From assembly GCA_963678675.1 (NCBI GenBank), contig OY783193.1:3851501-3915500 (forward strand): 64,000 nt of DNA, given 5' to 3'. The stretch comes from Xiphydria camelus (Eukaryota > Arthropoda > Insecta > Hymenoptera > Xiphydriidae). A program made the position numbers and the translations under genes. Below the pieces are notes generated by a model. The model was given only the letters and a program-made list of their open reading frames with translations, had not been told where the DNA came from and did no database searches. Positions 1 through 14,600 of the stretch are shown here, piece after piece (positions within the stretch are counted from its first letter, which is position 1; every line of letters begins with the position of its first letter).

Positions 1-2668
1 TTCCGCCCAATCGCGCGATACCGAAGCGCGTACGTACCCATGCCGCGGACACGGGTGATAAACTCGTCGCGCTCGGGAGCGTAATGCGTGATGCGTGCGT
101 GCGTGCATGCAGCCCCGTAAGCGAAGTCGGCTAACCGCAAGTCATTCTAGCGGTTCGGCAATGGTACACATTTATCCTGCATTAAATTGTAACGGTGTTT
201 ACTTTAGCCTGGAATCTCGAGTCGCTTCGGTCCCGCTCGAGGGTCGGAGGGGTGAACGAAGCTCCGAGCTTCATCCGAGTACGAGCTCGCGCGACGTACC
301 TATGTATGTGTATTATCACCGCGGTTATCACTGGAACGCTCGATGTAATTCCACGTAAACGAGTCTTCTTATAAAAAAAATTGAAAGGAACATTTTTCTC
401 GGATACGCTCATACGTGATTTTTTGGGGCAAACAACTTCCGCTCGGTACAACGCGACGGTCAGAGCCCCTCGCCGTGAACAGCGAAGAGGAACCGATCGC
501 GGTCGCGTCCGCGCGGTGGTCAGGGAAGCACGGAGATCGGTTTCCACGCAGGAGAAGGGAAGATTACCGCGGGATCGAACATTTTCATTCCGTGCGGTTA
601 CACCGATCGAACGCCGTGTCGTAAATAATCCTTTCCTCGGCGAATTTTAGCGCGCTTAAATCTCACGGCCGACTGGGCGCGCGCGCAACTGTACACGCGG
701 AGATCTACCCACTTTGCGCGCTTTTTTTTGTCGTTCCAACGCCGATCCTCGACCGTTTATCCAGTCGTCGACGATCCCACCTGCCGATCGACGACCGGGA
801 CGAACCGATATTCACGAGATCTCCTACGTCGCATTGGCGTCTATGATCGCGCCGCGATCGATTTCGCTCCACTTGTACCGTTATCGTTACAATGCATCGG
901 TGAACGCGACGAATTTCGAATCAGGCCTTTTCCACCTCGCCGAGTGCACAGACGCGGTTTTCGCGCTCGCTCGGCGGGGACGTTGCAGTTTCCAGATCTC
1001 GGACTTCCGGAGAAACGGCGCGGCGGAATATTTACCTCTGAAAAATTCCTCCTTCTCCTTTTCCCGGAATCATAGCTCAACGCGCATGCTCGAAGCGGCT
1101 GGAGAAAGCCGTTGTTATCACGCGTACGAAAAAAAGCACAATCCTTTTTCAGTCGAGCCTCTAAAAATTGTAGGCTGGAAAGCTGCTCGTTCGTCGTTTG
1201 TGAGTCTCGCGGTCGGATTAAATCCCTGTTTCACATACGACAGCATTTACATTCCGGGGTCGTCTTCCGGCGCTTCCTGCGAGGCGGCGAGAGAGTATGT
1301 ACTTTGCAACCACTCGTTGTCCCGTCGTCGTGACTGGAAAGGAAACTTTTCGGGCGATCGCGCGACGCGAGAGGCGACCGTGCATCCGAGAGAGATATGT
1401 TCGTACAATTGAAATACTCGGACCCCTTCGTTACACACTGCGGTGTGACGAATTACGCAGAAAAACATTCAAATAACCAAAGCGATACTCGCGGACAAAG
1501 CGCTATAAGGTAGTCTTTCTCATTCTTCGCGTGTAGTACACTTGTAATGTTAAAACAAAGAGTTCCGGATATTCCTGTTTCGCGCGGACCAACGGTTTCC
1601 GTATATATTTGAGAATGTAGCAGAAGCGCGCCCCCCCACCAGGTGGAATGCAGCTTCTAGGCCGTCCGACGAGCCGGCGCGGTAAAGGAAGTAGGCGAAC
1701 GCGTAAATATCGAGAATCTCGACCGCGACGATGCACACACACGCGACACCGAATCGTGTATTCCGTGGGATGCGCGTTTCGAGAGATGCTCCCTTCCGTA
1801 GAGGACTCGGCGGGGCGACGGATCGCCGATGACGCGGCGCGGGATCCGAAAATCCTTTGGTCGAAGTCGGACGGAACCGGTCCCTCCTTCGCGTTTGAGA
1901 TTCCACGAGGTCTCGTATCACAACGCGCGGAACGAGCAGCGTTACGACACTTTTTTCCTACGGAATTTTCCGCTTTACGGGAACCCGCGCTTAACGGAAC
2001 CGCGTTGCTCGACTCGGTACGGTTTTTTAAATTAAATAGATGGTACAATTTCTCGTAGCGAAGAGAGTGGAGCACGGTGTCCGTGTCCAGGCTAAAATAA
2101 TATCGTTGAAAAATAAAATTTCCACGAACGCGTGTTTTCTTTCGCATGCAAATGTTTCTCCCGCGATCCGCGTGTGCCTTGCGAATCCATCGAGTCCAAC
2201 TATTCGTGGTACGGTCAGTTCGATCGGAAGAAGCAACATTGTAATAAGGCTCCGCGCGGGGATACAATGCTCGAACGCGGGCGCCCACGGTCAATAAATA
2301 TACATACGCAGATCCCACGAGAATGTACAGTTCCAGCGGGGGATGCAACGAGACGACGAACGCGGACGGCTCTCGTAGTACGTACTACTCGCATAGAAAG
2401 AGGTGGGAGCGCGGGCCCCCCGCGCTTTTCTCTTTCTCCCAGTCAAAAGCCACGGGACGCCGGTCCGTTCAGTCATCATCGCGCACGCGTGGAAAGCGCT
2501 TGGTGGATCTCGTTCGAATCCGCGTTTCGTGCGTCGCGTCGGTGCACGAGAAAGACTGCACTGTCCTCTTGGATCTTTTCTGACGGGTGGAGGGGAATCC
2601 GGAAGACGCGTCTCGTTCCTCCCGAGTTGTTCCGAGTACGGCGGAAGCGAGGGACAGAGGCGGACGAG
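1..2668. other. 5' flank without a recognised gene
   Basis: No domain, splice-supported exon or RNA gene was recognised here. The stretch is CpG-rich, so long open frames arise on both strands without protein-like composition. The last several hundred bases presumably hold the promoter and 5' UTR of the EB/LDLa gene that starts at 2669, but no core promoter motif stands out. Confidence 0.5.
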
Positions 2669-5600
2669 ATGAAGGGAGACGTTCTGCTGGGAATCTTCGT
2701 CCTGACGACGCGCCTGGTGAGTCTCGGCTGTTGCAGTTTTGCGTATTCTTCTCGTGCGATTTTCATCCGCATTTACTCCGCGGGAGCGAGAATCCCCGAT
2801 GGAGTCCAATTTGTTACGAGCATCTCGCGTTGACGCTTCGAATTTTTCTGCGATCCGTCTCGCTTCGATTCCTCTGGAGCATTTTTTCAATCGAGTAAGC
2901 CAGCGATTATTTCGCGCACTGATCTCATCTTTCGGCCCACGCTCGCCCGAAATAAAGATGCATCGCGGGGCACTTGTGACATAACAACGCGCGGACGCCG
3001 CCGATTCGTCATTTATCCGAATCCCATTTAAGCGCCGCCTAACAGTACACGTGTCAACGTTCGCGCGCGAAAGCACCGTCAAGCGAGTTGACTGCCGATG
3101 ACGAGTGTCATTGACACCTGCCACCGCCTTCTTCGTCGAGCGAAGACCCCGGCGTGCAGACGCTTGCACGAGTAGAATTTCAAATCTCGCATCGTGACGT
3201 CGGTCGTTGACGTCTCGAGAACGGGACGATTTCCGATTACGGAATATTCGAAGACGATCGCGCATAGGTACCTTTTCGAGCGAGGATTAATCACGGGAGT
3301 TATTCACGGACGCCGAAAGGGTTTCGATCAAGTTTATGATCGATGGATCCTTACCGAGTGAAAGCGGCGCCGCGCGAAGCGGTCGTCGACTTCTCATTAT
3401 GAATTTGAACAAACACGCATGGGTTCTTGATAAATTCAATGTAAATATCATTCGTTCGGTGGATTCTCGCCGCCGACTTTTAAATCATCTCGAAATCCGG
3501 AATTGAACCGAATTATTGCCGTGTCCTGGGACGAGGACGGCAACGCAATTGCGGCGCGGAACGGCCGTTGAGGCGAGATATTTATTAGCGCTGACACACG
3601 GGTTCCCGGAGAATTCAATTTAGAGACGCCGGTCGATAAATTTTTCTCGGTGGAAAAAAAATTGCGATAATCGTTTGCACGTGGCGGAAATTCCGATGAA
3701 ATAAATGTAGTCGAATCGGCCGAAGTTGTTAGTCGACTCTCCCCCGATCGACTCGGATGATGTTCTTATGGATTTGATAGTTCACCCGATCGAATGACGC
3801 AGTTGCCAATACAAATGGAATATTTGTAAATGTCAAAGGGATTCTTTAACTTTCAAATTTCGCCAGAAATTAAAATTTCTAGAATTAAGCTCTCAACCGT
3901 TCTACGCGACGTATTTTTCTCATGCCGATTCCGAAAAAATAACGGATTTATCGAAGAAATCTCAAAGAAACACCGAGATATCGAGAATTCTCTGAGAAAA
4001 AAAATGTCTCATGCATTGAATCGCCAATATCTCATATTTCCATTGAGATGTAAACCTGACTACCGCGTTTCTCGTAACCAGCGCGAAAAAATACACAAGA
4101 GAGAATATTCTCCTGCGATCGACACCAGAGATTTCGATTTTTTCAAATTTTCACGAAAATCGAAACCTCGGAAATCAAACTCCCGACCACCCCATCTTAC
4201 GTGTCTTTTTACACTGAATTCGAAAATAGCAAATTTAACGAAAATATCTCAAAGGATGACCGAGATATCACCGATTTTACAGCGGGAAATAATTTTGTCA
4301 ACAAATCGACGGAGCGATAGAATCGATCAGTGCAGAAAATCGGCGAGTTGTGGCGAACCACCGAAGACGCGCCCTTCGTTAACCCTTCGTTACTCACGTG
4401 GGTTATGAAACATAAAAGCTCACCTGGGGTGTACCCTACACACCAGTGAAAAATTAACGTTTTCTTAGTGAAAAATTGAAATTTTGTAATACTTTTTTTT
4501 TTATTTTAAAGCTTGAGATATTGCCTAATGACCTCAATATTTAAAGAAAAAATAAATTTCGTAATTTTCGAATTGAAAATAAAACTCGAATTCTCGATAC
4601 ATGAGACCTCGGTTTTCAGACGCTCAGATCTCCCTGCCGATTTTTATTAAAAAATAGTATAAATAATAGACTGAGGATAGTTATCATACTCTCGTTTTAT
4701 TAACGAAGGACAAATTAACAAATTGGAACAAGTTTTATAGAAAAATATTAAATATTAAGTTAATTACAGATTGTTAAAAATCACTTTTTAACGCTTTGCA
4801 GCGTTCAGTCGGATAAACAAATCGGTTTTGTCTTGCGCTTTTGGTGCCAAATTCTTTGATGAAATTTTCTCGAAAGGTACTGAAAGTGCCAACCCCGAGA
4901 AGAAAACTCTAGGCGTGGCATGCAAAAAAAGGAGGCTGGGGTGTCGCCTACACCCCACGTGAGCAGCGAAGGATTAACGAACGTCCATCCGCACGGCGGA
5001 TTAATCGATCAATCGATCCCAACGACGAGGACGATCGTGCCCTCCGTTGTTCCTATATCTACGGCGACGGCGATCGCGGCAACGACGATCTCTGAAACGC
5101 GTACGCGAACCTTCCTTGTCCGGAGAGCCGCGCGCGGGAGGACCAATTTGTATAGGCAACCGAGACGCGGAGGAAGTCACGAATCGCGGCCCCCCTCCCG
5201 CCGCATTCCGCAACGCAATTCCATCCGCGGCGATGCAACTCGATATCGATACCTGCGTATCGCTTCTCTCTCCTCTCCCTTCGTCGAATCTCCTCTTTCC
5301 GCTGCCGTTCCTACGAAGGGATCATCGTCGGAACGCGAACGAGGAATGTCCGGAGGCCGCCGTAAGAAGTCGTATTTCGTCGGCTAAATGTGTCAACCTG
5401 CTAACTCCATATCTTACGATTTTAAGATGCTTTGATACTCGGCAACTTCATGGCTGAACTAGACTAAATAATTTACATACATTTTATTTAAAAAAAGGTT
5501 AGACAAATACTGACAACTATTGTGTTAAAATCCGCTGTCATATAAGAACTTTTGTATTGATCAGGACAGTTTTGTTGTCGCTCCTGAAAATCTGACTGCA

Positions 5601-8600
5601 TGTGAGTTAGCAGGTTGACATAGGCATTTAGCCGATGATTTGCCGCGACGATACGATGCGAACGATACTCCCTCCGGAGGATGATCCTCGTTTTCGCCGC
5701 GGGACGAAGATATCGCGCGGCGAGTGTCGCACCGGAAAAGTTTCGCCTCGCGGCGGAAGGAGGAGGACGCGCGATCGTCTCTTCGTTTTGCTGTAAAATT
5801 ATCATTTCCCTCTTCCGCCTCTCCCCGCGTGGAAAATAAGAGATATCTACGGTTGCGCGCCGCGTGACGTGACCGGAGCCAGGAGCGGGGAGGAGCGCGC
5901 CGATAAGAAAGCCGCGGAAGCAGATGAATCTCGGATACGCGCGTTCTCCTCGAACAATAACGACTCATAAGCATGTGTAGGCACGCGCACGCGAAGGGGG
6001 AAGTCGCGGTACACACGCTACCGCGCTCACACCACGTTTGTGCGCCGCTCGCGAGGGATAGGCATATAATTACGCGAAGGTCGGAAAGCGCTTCGGCGCA
6101 TCCCGTGGAAAGTGCTACCTATACTTGGGCGCAGAGCGCGCGCCGTTCTCTCCCGTTCGAGCGGCTTTAATTGCCTTTCCGCAACGGTCAAACGGTAGAG
6201 CGAATCTCCCCTGTTGCATCGCGCCGTGTCTGTTCCGTACATCGCCGTCGTGTTCCCGCCGATGCAAATGCGCGGATGTGTAGAAACTCGCCGTACACCG
6301 TTTTACCTCTGCGCACGACAGCGCGTCCTCGCTGCGACGAGGTGCTGCCCCCCCCCCCTTCCCCTTCCCGAGTGCGCGGTACCGTATTGCGGAGACGCTC
6401 GGAGCGCTTATATGCCTTTATTTCGCCCTCGGGGGACGCACGCGCTATCTGAATCGCCCCGTGTCTCTCCCTCCTCGTCTCCCCCGTATATATATATATA
6501 TGTAAAAGCACGTGATCGTTGGTCAAAGACAGCGAGATCAATGGAAAATCGTTCCATTTATCGAAGCAACGGATCTTCTTCCAGTCGGTATTACCGAACG
6601 GTCGAGGAATAGTGAGGGATCCCTCATAAGAAAAAAAAAATGATTACCACTCCTCTCTGAAACTTTGTGAATAGCTTCATTTTGCCGAGTCTGCCAACTT
6701 TTTTATCCGCGAAAAATCTGGTTGCCGCCGGGGTTTCGAGATATTAATAAGTCATTATGTAAAATTTATGAATTTTGTTTATTGATGACCGACAAGTTGA
6801 TTCTATGCTCGAAGTAAGATAAATATTTATGAAATCAAACGGTAACATTTTGTCCGACGAGTGTTCTGCCAGGTATGTCCAGTCCGACACTCTGAACGTG
6901 TGAAATTGATAAAATTTGTTAACTAATTACCAACGAGCTCGTTTTTTCGCCAAAGATAGATAATTATTTATAAAATTTGACGGTAACATTGTCCGACAAG
7001 TTTTCCGCCGGGTATGTCCAGTCCGACAATATTCATAATTTTGACATGTTTGTTAATTAATATCTAGAAACCCCCGGCGGAAACCAGACTTCTCGCAGAT
7101 AAAAAAGCTGGCAGACTCGGCAAAATGAAGCTACTCACAAAGAGTTTCAGGTGTGGTAATGATTTTTTTTTCGTCACTCAGTGCGTAAGACTCGGTTTCA
7201 CGGGCGTCCTCAACCCCGTCAACCTCGTATTTGACACTTAGTGACAAAAAGTAGAATTCGTTAAAGGGCGTTTCGCGTCGTTTTAACTCGTGTGGTTGCC
7301 GTACTCGCTTCGCTCGTGCGCAAAAATTCACGCTCGTTAAAAACGGCGCTTCACGCCCTTATAACGAAAATATCTATTTCTCTTATGAGGGATCCCTTAC
7401 CAGAAGTGTTCCGCGGTGCGCGTAAATTCACACGCCTCGGCATGCGCGGTGGCACTCGGATTTTAATGGACACCACCGGCAACCGCATTGCGACCGCACC
7501 GCGACTTTCCTCTCGCAGCTGTACCACGCGCGCGCACGCTGTTTGCTACGCCCAGCGCGCGGCCTGCACGATACAATCGACCACAATGGGACTCGTGGAC
7601 GCGACCCTGAAGCACGCGCGCGCAAGTGTCCCCGCGTGTGCTTCGCAGTCGAGCACTTCCCACCCCACTACTGCGCGACAAAATGCAGGCCACGATGCAA
7701 GCCTCGGGGTCGCAGGGCTTTCTCTCCGGCGAAATAGAGCCGATCGATGGCGCTGTACGGGTTCCCCGATTTATCGACGAGTCCTATTTACATTCAGCCC
7801 TTTCGCCCGACTGTTCCGTGTCGCCGATAGCGTTCGATTCGATTGTGCGCTCGACCCCGCGCGCTTTTAACGGTTTCGAGGGGGTAGGGGGGGTTGTCCC
7901 CGCTCACACCGTGCCACCCTCGGAGTGGTACTTCGCCACTTCTGCACTCGTCGTCGTTCTGTCGCTCCGCGACTAGACGCTCGATTGAGACCGAGGGAAA
8001 AATGAATACCGTCGTTATATGTAACGAGACCTAGTTTTCGATCGGCTGTGGTTTTCACGGCATTCTTTTCGCTGTATAAGTGTAATAGATTAATAAATGA
8101 GAAACTCTTTGTCTTGTAATTGATAAACTGACTATTATTCGAGTTGAACTTGGCGCAAACAAATATACGAGAGCCTCGCAAGTTAAATAATTAACTAAAA
8201 AATAAGACAAAGTAGGGGTTGCGTTTTATAAATTACAACTAATCGAACTACGAAGCACAATGAAAATAACCTCATAAGCTCCAAAACACGTAATAATTAG
8301 CTCATACGCTCCAAAACACGAAGGAGACGGAGCTGTTTTTAGTAGCGACACTTCTAACAAATCGCGGTAAGACTGCGACAGACTTTAGGTGTCATCTAGC
8401 CGGACACGTTACCACTGCAGTGGCGTTTATTTTTATCGAAATAAATATTTCTAAAATTTCGGAATATGGACAACAGATTTCGGAACAGTTGTTTCATCAA
8501 ATTTCGTCTTCTTTGTACGAAATATTTTTACATGCTACAAATTTGATATAAGGTTTCAAATGAAAAAGTTATCGAAAACTGGATCCCTGACGGTAATCTC

Positions 8601-11600
8601 GCCTGCATCGCGCGCCGGACGATCGTTATCGAACATTATTACAGAAACGTGGAGGAAGCGCAATAAAAGTTCGAAGCGGGATGGATCCGCGCGATGAGGC
8701 GCGAATAGGTCGCGCTTGACCTAGGTGTCGTATTTGTTATCGTACGGATGAAGGGACGTCGTAAATCGACCGTGTACGCGGTACCTAGGTATTCGCGCTT
8801 ATTTCTGGACGCCGTCGTAATTCATACGTGGCTCTATACGAGCCGCTCGACAGTCGACGCAGCTTTTATAAAGTTCGATCGATGGGAACTAGAGAAAGAG
8901 AGTAATTGCCGGTGCGTCCACACCGAAGGCAGAGTCGGCGCGGAAGAGAAATATCGTAAATCTCTCCAGCGATATCGCGAAGAACTGGCACAACGAATCG
9001 AAGAAGCCGAGAAACTCTCTCGCAGCGCGCACCGCGCGTTGTGTACCTCACTCGCGTCGTCCTCCCTTCGGAGCGTAACGGTATAAAATTCGACGGAACG
9101 ATTTACGGTAGGGGCTTCCTCACCGGAGCGGAATTATTCTTCTCTGTAATTACTAATTTTTTTTCGAAGCGCTTCATAGATTCCATTCGAACGATCCTGC
9201 CGCTGGCTCGCCGACGCCTAATGGTTGGCCGTAATAAAACGGGCGAACGTGGGCGCACTCTCTACGGTAGATGATTTCCTCGGGCCGCTCTCGAGGGTGC
9301 GCGCTCGCGGCCTTCTTAACGATTCCACGACGGGGAAGGCGAGCGAGTATCGCGCGCGCGCGCGCGCGCGGATGAGCAAAATTTCGTGGAAGTTGTAGCG
9401 AAGAACTTTTCAAATGGCGTTTAGAATTCTCGTCAGGGACTCTGATAATGTTATGTAATAAATAATAAAGAAATCTCGGTAAATCGGATGACAATGTCTG
9501 CGTGATCAACGCTGTCCGCTTAGACCCGTGATATTTTGCAAACTGCGATATCGAGAGAATCGAGGGATAATTTTATTGGTGAAAAAAATGTCTAATCGAC
9601 CACAGCTGGAAAGGGACTTCCGAATTCTCGGCGAACTTGAGCTTCCGCCGAGGCGAGGAAGCTCGCTCGCGCGCGCGCAGGAGTGAGTGACGCGTGAAAG
9701 GTGATCTGATCGCTTCGCGCAACGAAGGGAGCGTTATATTGCGCCGCGCGCTGGTTGCTGCGGCGGTACCTCGCGCGCCGATTTGAAAAAACGGGTTCTA
9801 TTAAAGACGGACAAACAGCTAGCGGCTTCTTGTAGCGCTCCGCTAATCAGTAAGTGGCGTTGTTCGTCTTCTTGTAGCGCGAGGAAGCCTCCGTGCCGCG
9901 GAGGGGAGGGGGACGCGGGGAAGCACGTCGGTTGAGACGCCGCACGCCCTTCCACGGGCTCATTTCGATTTTCCGCGCGGTACCTATGTATCTTCAACTC
10001 GCCCCGTTCGATCGCCGGTGTCGTCGTAAAGGGCCTTCTAAACGGGTAATATTTTACTGCTATATGTGGCTGCAACACAGTGGCCGGCAACATTGTCAGC
10101 AATACAAGGCAGACTATGCAATGTAGGATAATATTTTTAGTATGTCCCGGCCATATAGCTACATACACATTTTTGGTATCGTCGCCCGTTTAGCCGCGCC
10201 TTTAAACATGGGCCATATTGTTGCAGAAAACATTGCCGAAATATATAAATGATTGTCGAGTCACATACTGAATTAAAATGTATGTAGGTATTCATGATGG
10301 CTGGGCTATAGTTGCCAATATTGCAGCCACATATTGCAGTAAAAATATTGTCCGTTTAGACACCCCGAATGACACCGCCTCGTTAACGAGCGACGGATGA
10401 GATGAGATTCGGGAGTTTCTCGAGCCGGGACCAAATTCTTACGTCGTCCTCGCCTCGCAGCGAGGGGGACCGATCTCGGATCCACTTGATCCGCGTCTTT
10501 TCGAGTGACGCCTCGTTAAAACTTGGCGTCGCCGCTGAATACGCGCGCGACACGCGATGGCCCGCGCGTTAGCGTTAACGGAACCGCGCGCGGTCCATCG
10601 CGCGGTCGGACGAGACGAGGAGAAGGTACCTACTCCGCGGATCTTGTCCCATGCAAATGAGGCGCGCGCTGTACGTGAATGGGCCACGTAAAAAACTGAG
10701 AAATGCCATCCACAACCATCGCATCGCCGTAACCCCCCCCCGCAGCTCTTCCTACGTTTATTTTTCTCTCAGTCCCTTCGCTCCTCCTTTCCACCTTTCC
10801 TGCTTTCCTTCCTTCCTCTCGCCGCGCCCCTCCGCCGCGGGATCCTCCTAACGGTGCGCACATGTGCGCGGATGTCGCATCGGCGCGCGTGTGCGCCGGC
10901 AAATCCACCGCGGCTCGTGTACATACACACACACGCGGGCGCGCGCGCTCGCATTGTTCGCAGATCGTGGGAAACCGGGAAGTGATTAGCCGAGGGAAAG
11001 AAAGGAGTACATACGCGGCGGGAGAAAGGGGGAGGGGGAAGCGCGATTTCAGGCGCGAGCGCAAGCTCCACGAGGGACACCGGAAGAGATGAGTATCGGG
11101 TCTTCCCGACGGGAGGAAGGTCGGATGGAAAGGGTGACGCGTCTCGATGGACGGAATTTTCAATTTTCCTTCGAAAAGAAATCGCACGAATGGTGAGCTC
11201 GGAAGAGTCGGCCGGAGATACGGGAGGAAAGAGAGACAAAAGGGACGGTAATTTCGCAGCGGAGAGCAGGGTCGTAAAGAAGTTTACGGGAGAGAGACGG
11301 AGCGAGAATGAGAGAGAGAGAGAAAAAAGTAGGTACCGCAGGAATAAATCAAGCGACGCGGAGCGCGGTAATGTTTATGATTTACGAAGCGGTAACTCGT
11401 TGATGCAATACTACCGGGTCTCCCCCCCCCCCCCTCCCTTACCCCCCGCGACATCGCGCGGTCCCAACCAATTTAAATCATCCCGCGTAACTATGCGGTA
11501 TGTACCGCTAAAGCGGGAATAGTCGCGAATAAATATGGGTGCTTCGGCACCCGACGATAAATCAGTCTCGCGTGGCCTTTAATCCGAGGTGCGTCGTTTA

Positions 11601-14600
11601 CCGGCGGCGACCGCGCTCACCTGCGGCGCCCGACCGCGATGCCGCGCGCGACTGTTGATACGCACGCACGCGGTGACCGGGTTCGGTGTGAGGGAGCGAT
11701 TTTACCGATAACCTCTCCGCGACGCGGGAGGGGCGTTTCGCGACTAAAAGGAAAGAACCCTCGATATATATATTCCGGCCGCTGCACAGTGCGCAATCTC
11801 TCCGGAGCGCGCGAGACGAATAGAACGCCGGGGTCCCTCGTCGCGCGCGAAGATCGGGAGGCACTTCTACGGGCAGAACTTCCGAGAAGACGTGGAAACT
11901 ACCACTTAGGGCGCGCGCGCGCGCGGTCGTTGCTGTGTTCTCCCGCCGCCGAACGCATCCGTTCTCGCTCGAAAAGTGCAGCGAGCGCGCGCGCGCGGTC
12001 TCTCGCGCGAATCCCGAGAACCACCTTTCGCGCGTTTTCGAGGGGAATCCTACCTCCTACCGGAGCCGTCGAGTCGCCCGGCGGAGAAGAGCGTCAGCAT
12101 GCGCGCGCGCGCTTTTCTCTCGCCTGTTATAGGTGCATCTAATACCCCATAACTTTTAAAAGGTTCGTTCGTTTCCGACCTCGAAGCTGGGCGGGGCTTG
12201 GCGCTGACTACCTAGAATTTCTTAACCGCGCCACGGCTGTAGAGCGCGCCGTGGTCGTCTTTCTCGCTTCCCCGCTTCCCGTGCCGAAGACGCGAGCGTC
12301 GAACGACCCAACTCGTCGTTGGATAGATCGATTTGTGAAATCGATTCGAGTCGATATTTCGCCGGTAGTACGTATCGCGTCCTACTTGGCGATACTACCG
12401 TGAACAGCGGCGCGGTTCAACGCTGCGGTAGCTTCCACTTCGTTTGCCGCACGGCTCGCCGCTACGGAGAAACAGTCACGTGGTCCGTTGTAATTTCCGG
12501 ATTCTCGGTCACGATACGGTCCGACTGCACCGGCGATGGGTCGACCGTTATCATCGAAGGAATCTCCTTCCGAGTCCGTGTCGCACGGAGGGATACGATC
12601 GGTTGAAACGGTCCGTTCTCCTCTTCCAGCTTCTTCCGTCGCGCTCGTATCGCGGAAGCTTCTCTGAAAGACGCGCTTAGTGGCCAGCCGTAGACCACGT
12701 GACGCACTTTAGGGGAGGAGGAGGAGGAGGTTGTATCAAGCGTCCGACCGACTGATACATGGGGGAGAAAGGGATTCCCCTTTTTCCGTGAAACTCATAT
12801 TACCAAGGAGTTGTAAGACAAACAAAGGATGTTAAAAATTGATATAGTTCAGCCTTTCGATATTTCTGCAAACCCGAGCGAAGAGTTCTGAAGCTTCACA
12901 GCTCTCTCTCTTTTTCTTTATATTTAAATACCAGATTCAAATCTAAAAACGACTCGAGAGGATTTCCATTTTATTTCATATTCTTAGAGTTTAAGCCACG
13001 AACTTTAATACCCCAAATAAACGTATGTTTAATCGATGCATACCACTTCGAGTGATTTACGCCAAGTATGAGTGTTTTGTGAAAACACGGAGTGAGGAGT
13101 GGTTATTCGACTATCGTCACAAAGCGTCACATGGGGGGGGGGGGGGGAGGAGAGGAGAATCATAAATAGAACCAAAAACAGCGTCACGCGGTTTAAGGAT
13201 GGCCCCTTATAAGTACACACATCCACACAGAGCTATCTCCTCTCTTCGCTTCAGGCCACCGTCCTCGCCACGCCGACGACAACGAGCCTGCGGCTGGGGG
13301 ACGAGTGCAACAGGGACAGGGACTGCCAAGGCAGCATCGACAGCAGCCAGTGCTACTTGGGATACTGCAGGTGTCAGCCCTTCTTCGCGGAGTACAATGG
13401 AACGCGGTGCCTGGAGTGTGAGTATATCGCCGTGATGTAAGACGACCCCGCCCCCCTTCCGCTAGACGCACCAGCGATTTTTCCGCACCGCCTTCCACCT
13501 CTGACCGTGCGCACGACGCGCAGGCGCGCGGCGTGCGGATCGAAAAACGCGGGAGCGGACGGCCCTTCGAAATCGAGGTGTAGTGTCGAAAAAATGTCAT
13601 TGCACGTCATTGCAGCTACTCTCTTGGGTTACGACTGTCTGGTGGAGGGACAATGCTCGCTGAAGGTCGCTAACAGCAGCTGTCTGGCGGGGGTCTGTCG
13701 ATGCGAGGAGGGGTACCTGCAATTTAGACGGCACACGTGTCTGGGACGTGAGTATGCGCGAACCACCGAGTCACTTTGGTTAAGGTTTCTCGAGCGTTAT
13801 ACGAAAAATAGTGAGAAATGCTTGAAAATGATTGCATTCGGTAGATTGAAGTGAAACAAAAATTCAGTTAAATTTTCAAGTCTTTTAAGAAGCACGTTGC
13901 AGACATTTTTGAATAACGAAATAACACGTGTTCTTATGGGTTATAACCAACAAACCGCGATATTTCTGAGAAAAATAGTGAAAAAATTCTGAAATCTTTT
14001 GAACAGCAAGTTTAATGAATTAAAATCATCTGTACCAATTTTCACGTTCATTAAGAAGCCCGTTATTTTTTTTATTAATTGTTCTTTATAAATTTAACCT
14101 TTGATAAGTCAATGTGGCAACGTTGCATGACGTACAGATGCATGACCAGATGTTTTGGGCTCCATTTCTGAACTCACAGATACACACATACTACTGTACG
14201 TCAAAGGTTGTCGCCACATCGCACAAAGAACATACTTTAGAGTGTTACTGTACTTCAGTGGACTAACTTTTAGCAGGGAAAAAGCCCCTGTACCGCTCGA
14301 GAAACCTTAACGATGATGATTCCGGCAGTTCGGAAGGGGAAGGCGCGAGGCCGCATCGCCGTCCCTTCGTTCGAAACTTCACCGTCAGAGGGACGACGCG
14401 CGCGAACCGAATCCACGCGTGTCGAAGATAAAACGCGACTTTCAAATGACGTACGTCCCACGTGGGAACGTTTCGGAAACACGGCCGACGCGTAATTTCA
14501 TTCGTCGCTCACGCGTATAAACACGCGTAGCGAATAAAGCGGCACACACGCGAGCGATCGCGCGATAAAGATAACGGGGAGCGCGCGGCTAATCGCGAAA

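Noticed and set aside
1503..2348. 281-codon open frame on the minus strand
   Set aside because: No domain, no splice context, and composition expected of CpG-rich non-coding DNA.
2291..3265. 324-codon open frame on the minus strand
   Set aside because: Arg/Ser-rich random composition and overlap with the first exon of the EB/LDLa gene; no recognisable domain.
3830..4408. 192-codon open frame on the plus strand
   Set aside because: It runs through a dispersed repeat and into the TTAA element; similar short frames elsewhere in the window are repeat copies.
12360..12405. Imperfect hairpin GGTAGTACGTATCGC ... GGCGATACTACC as a possible microRNA precursor
   Set aside because: Short stem, no recognised mature microRNA sequence and no flanking features of a precursor.
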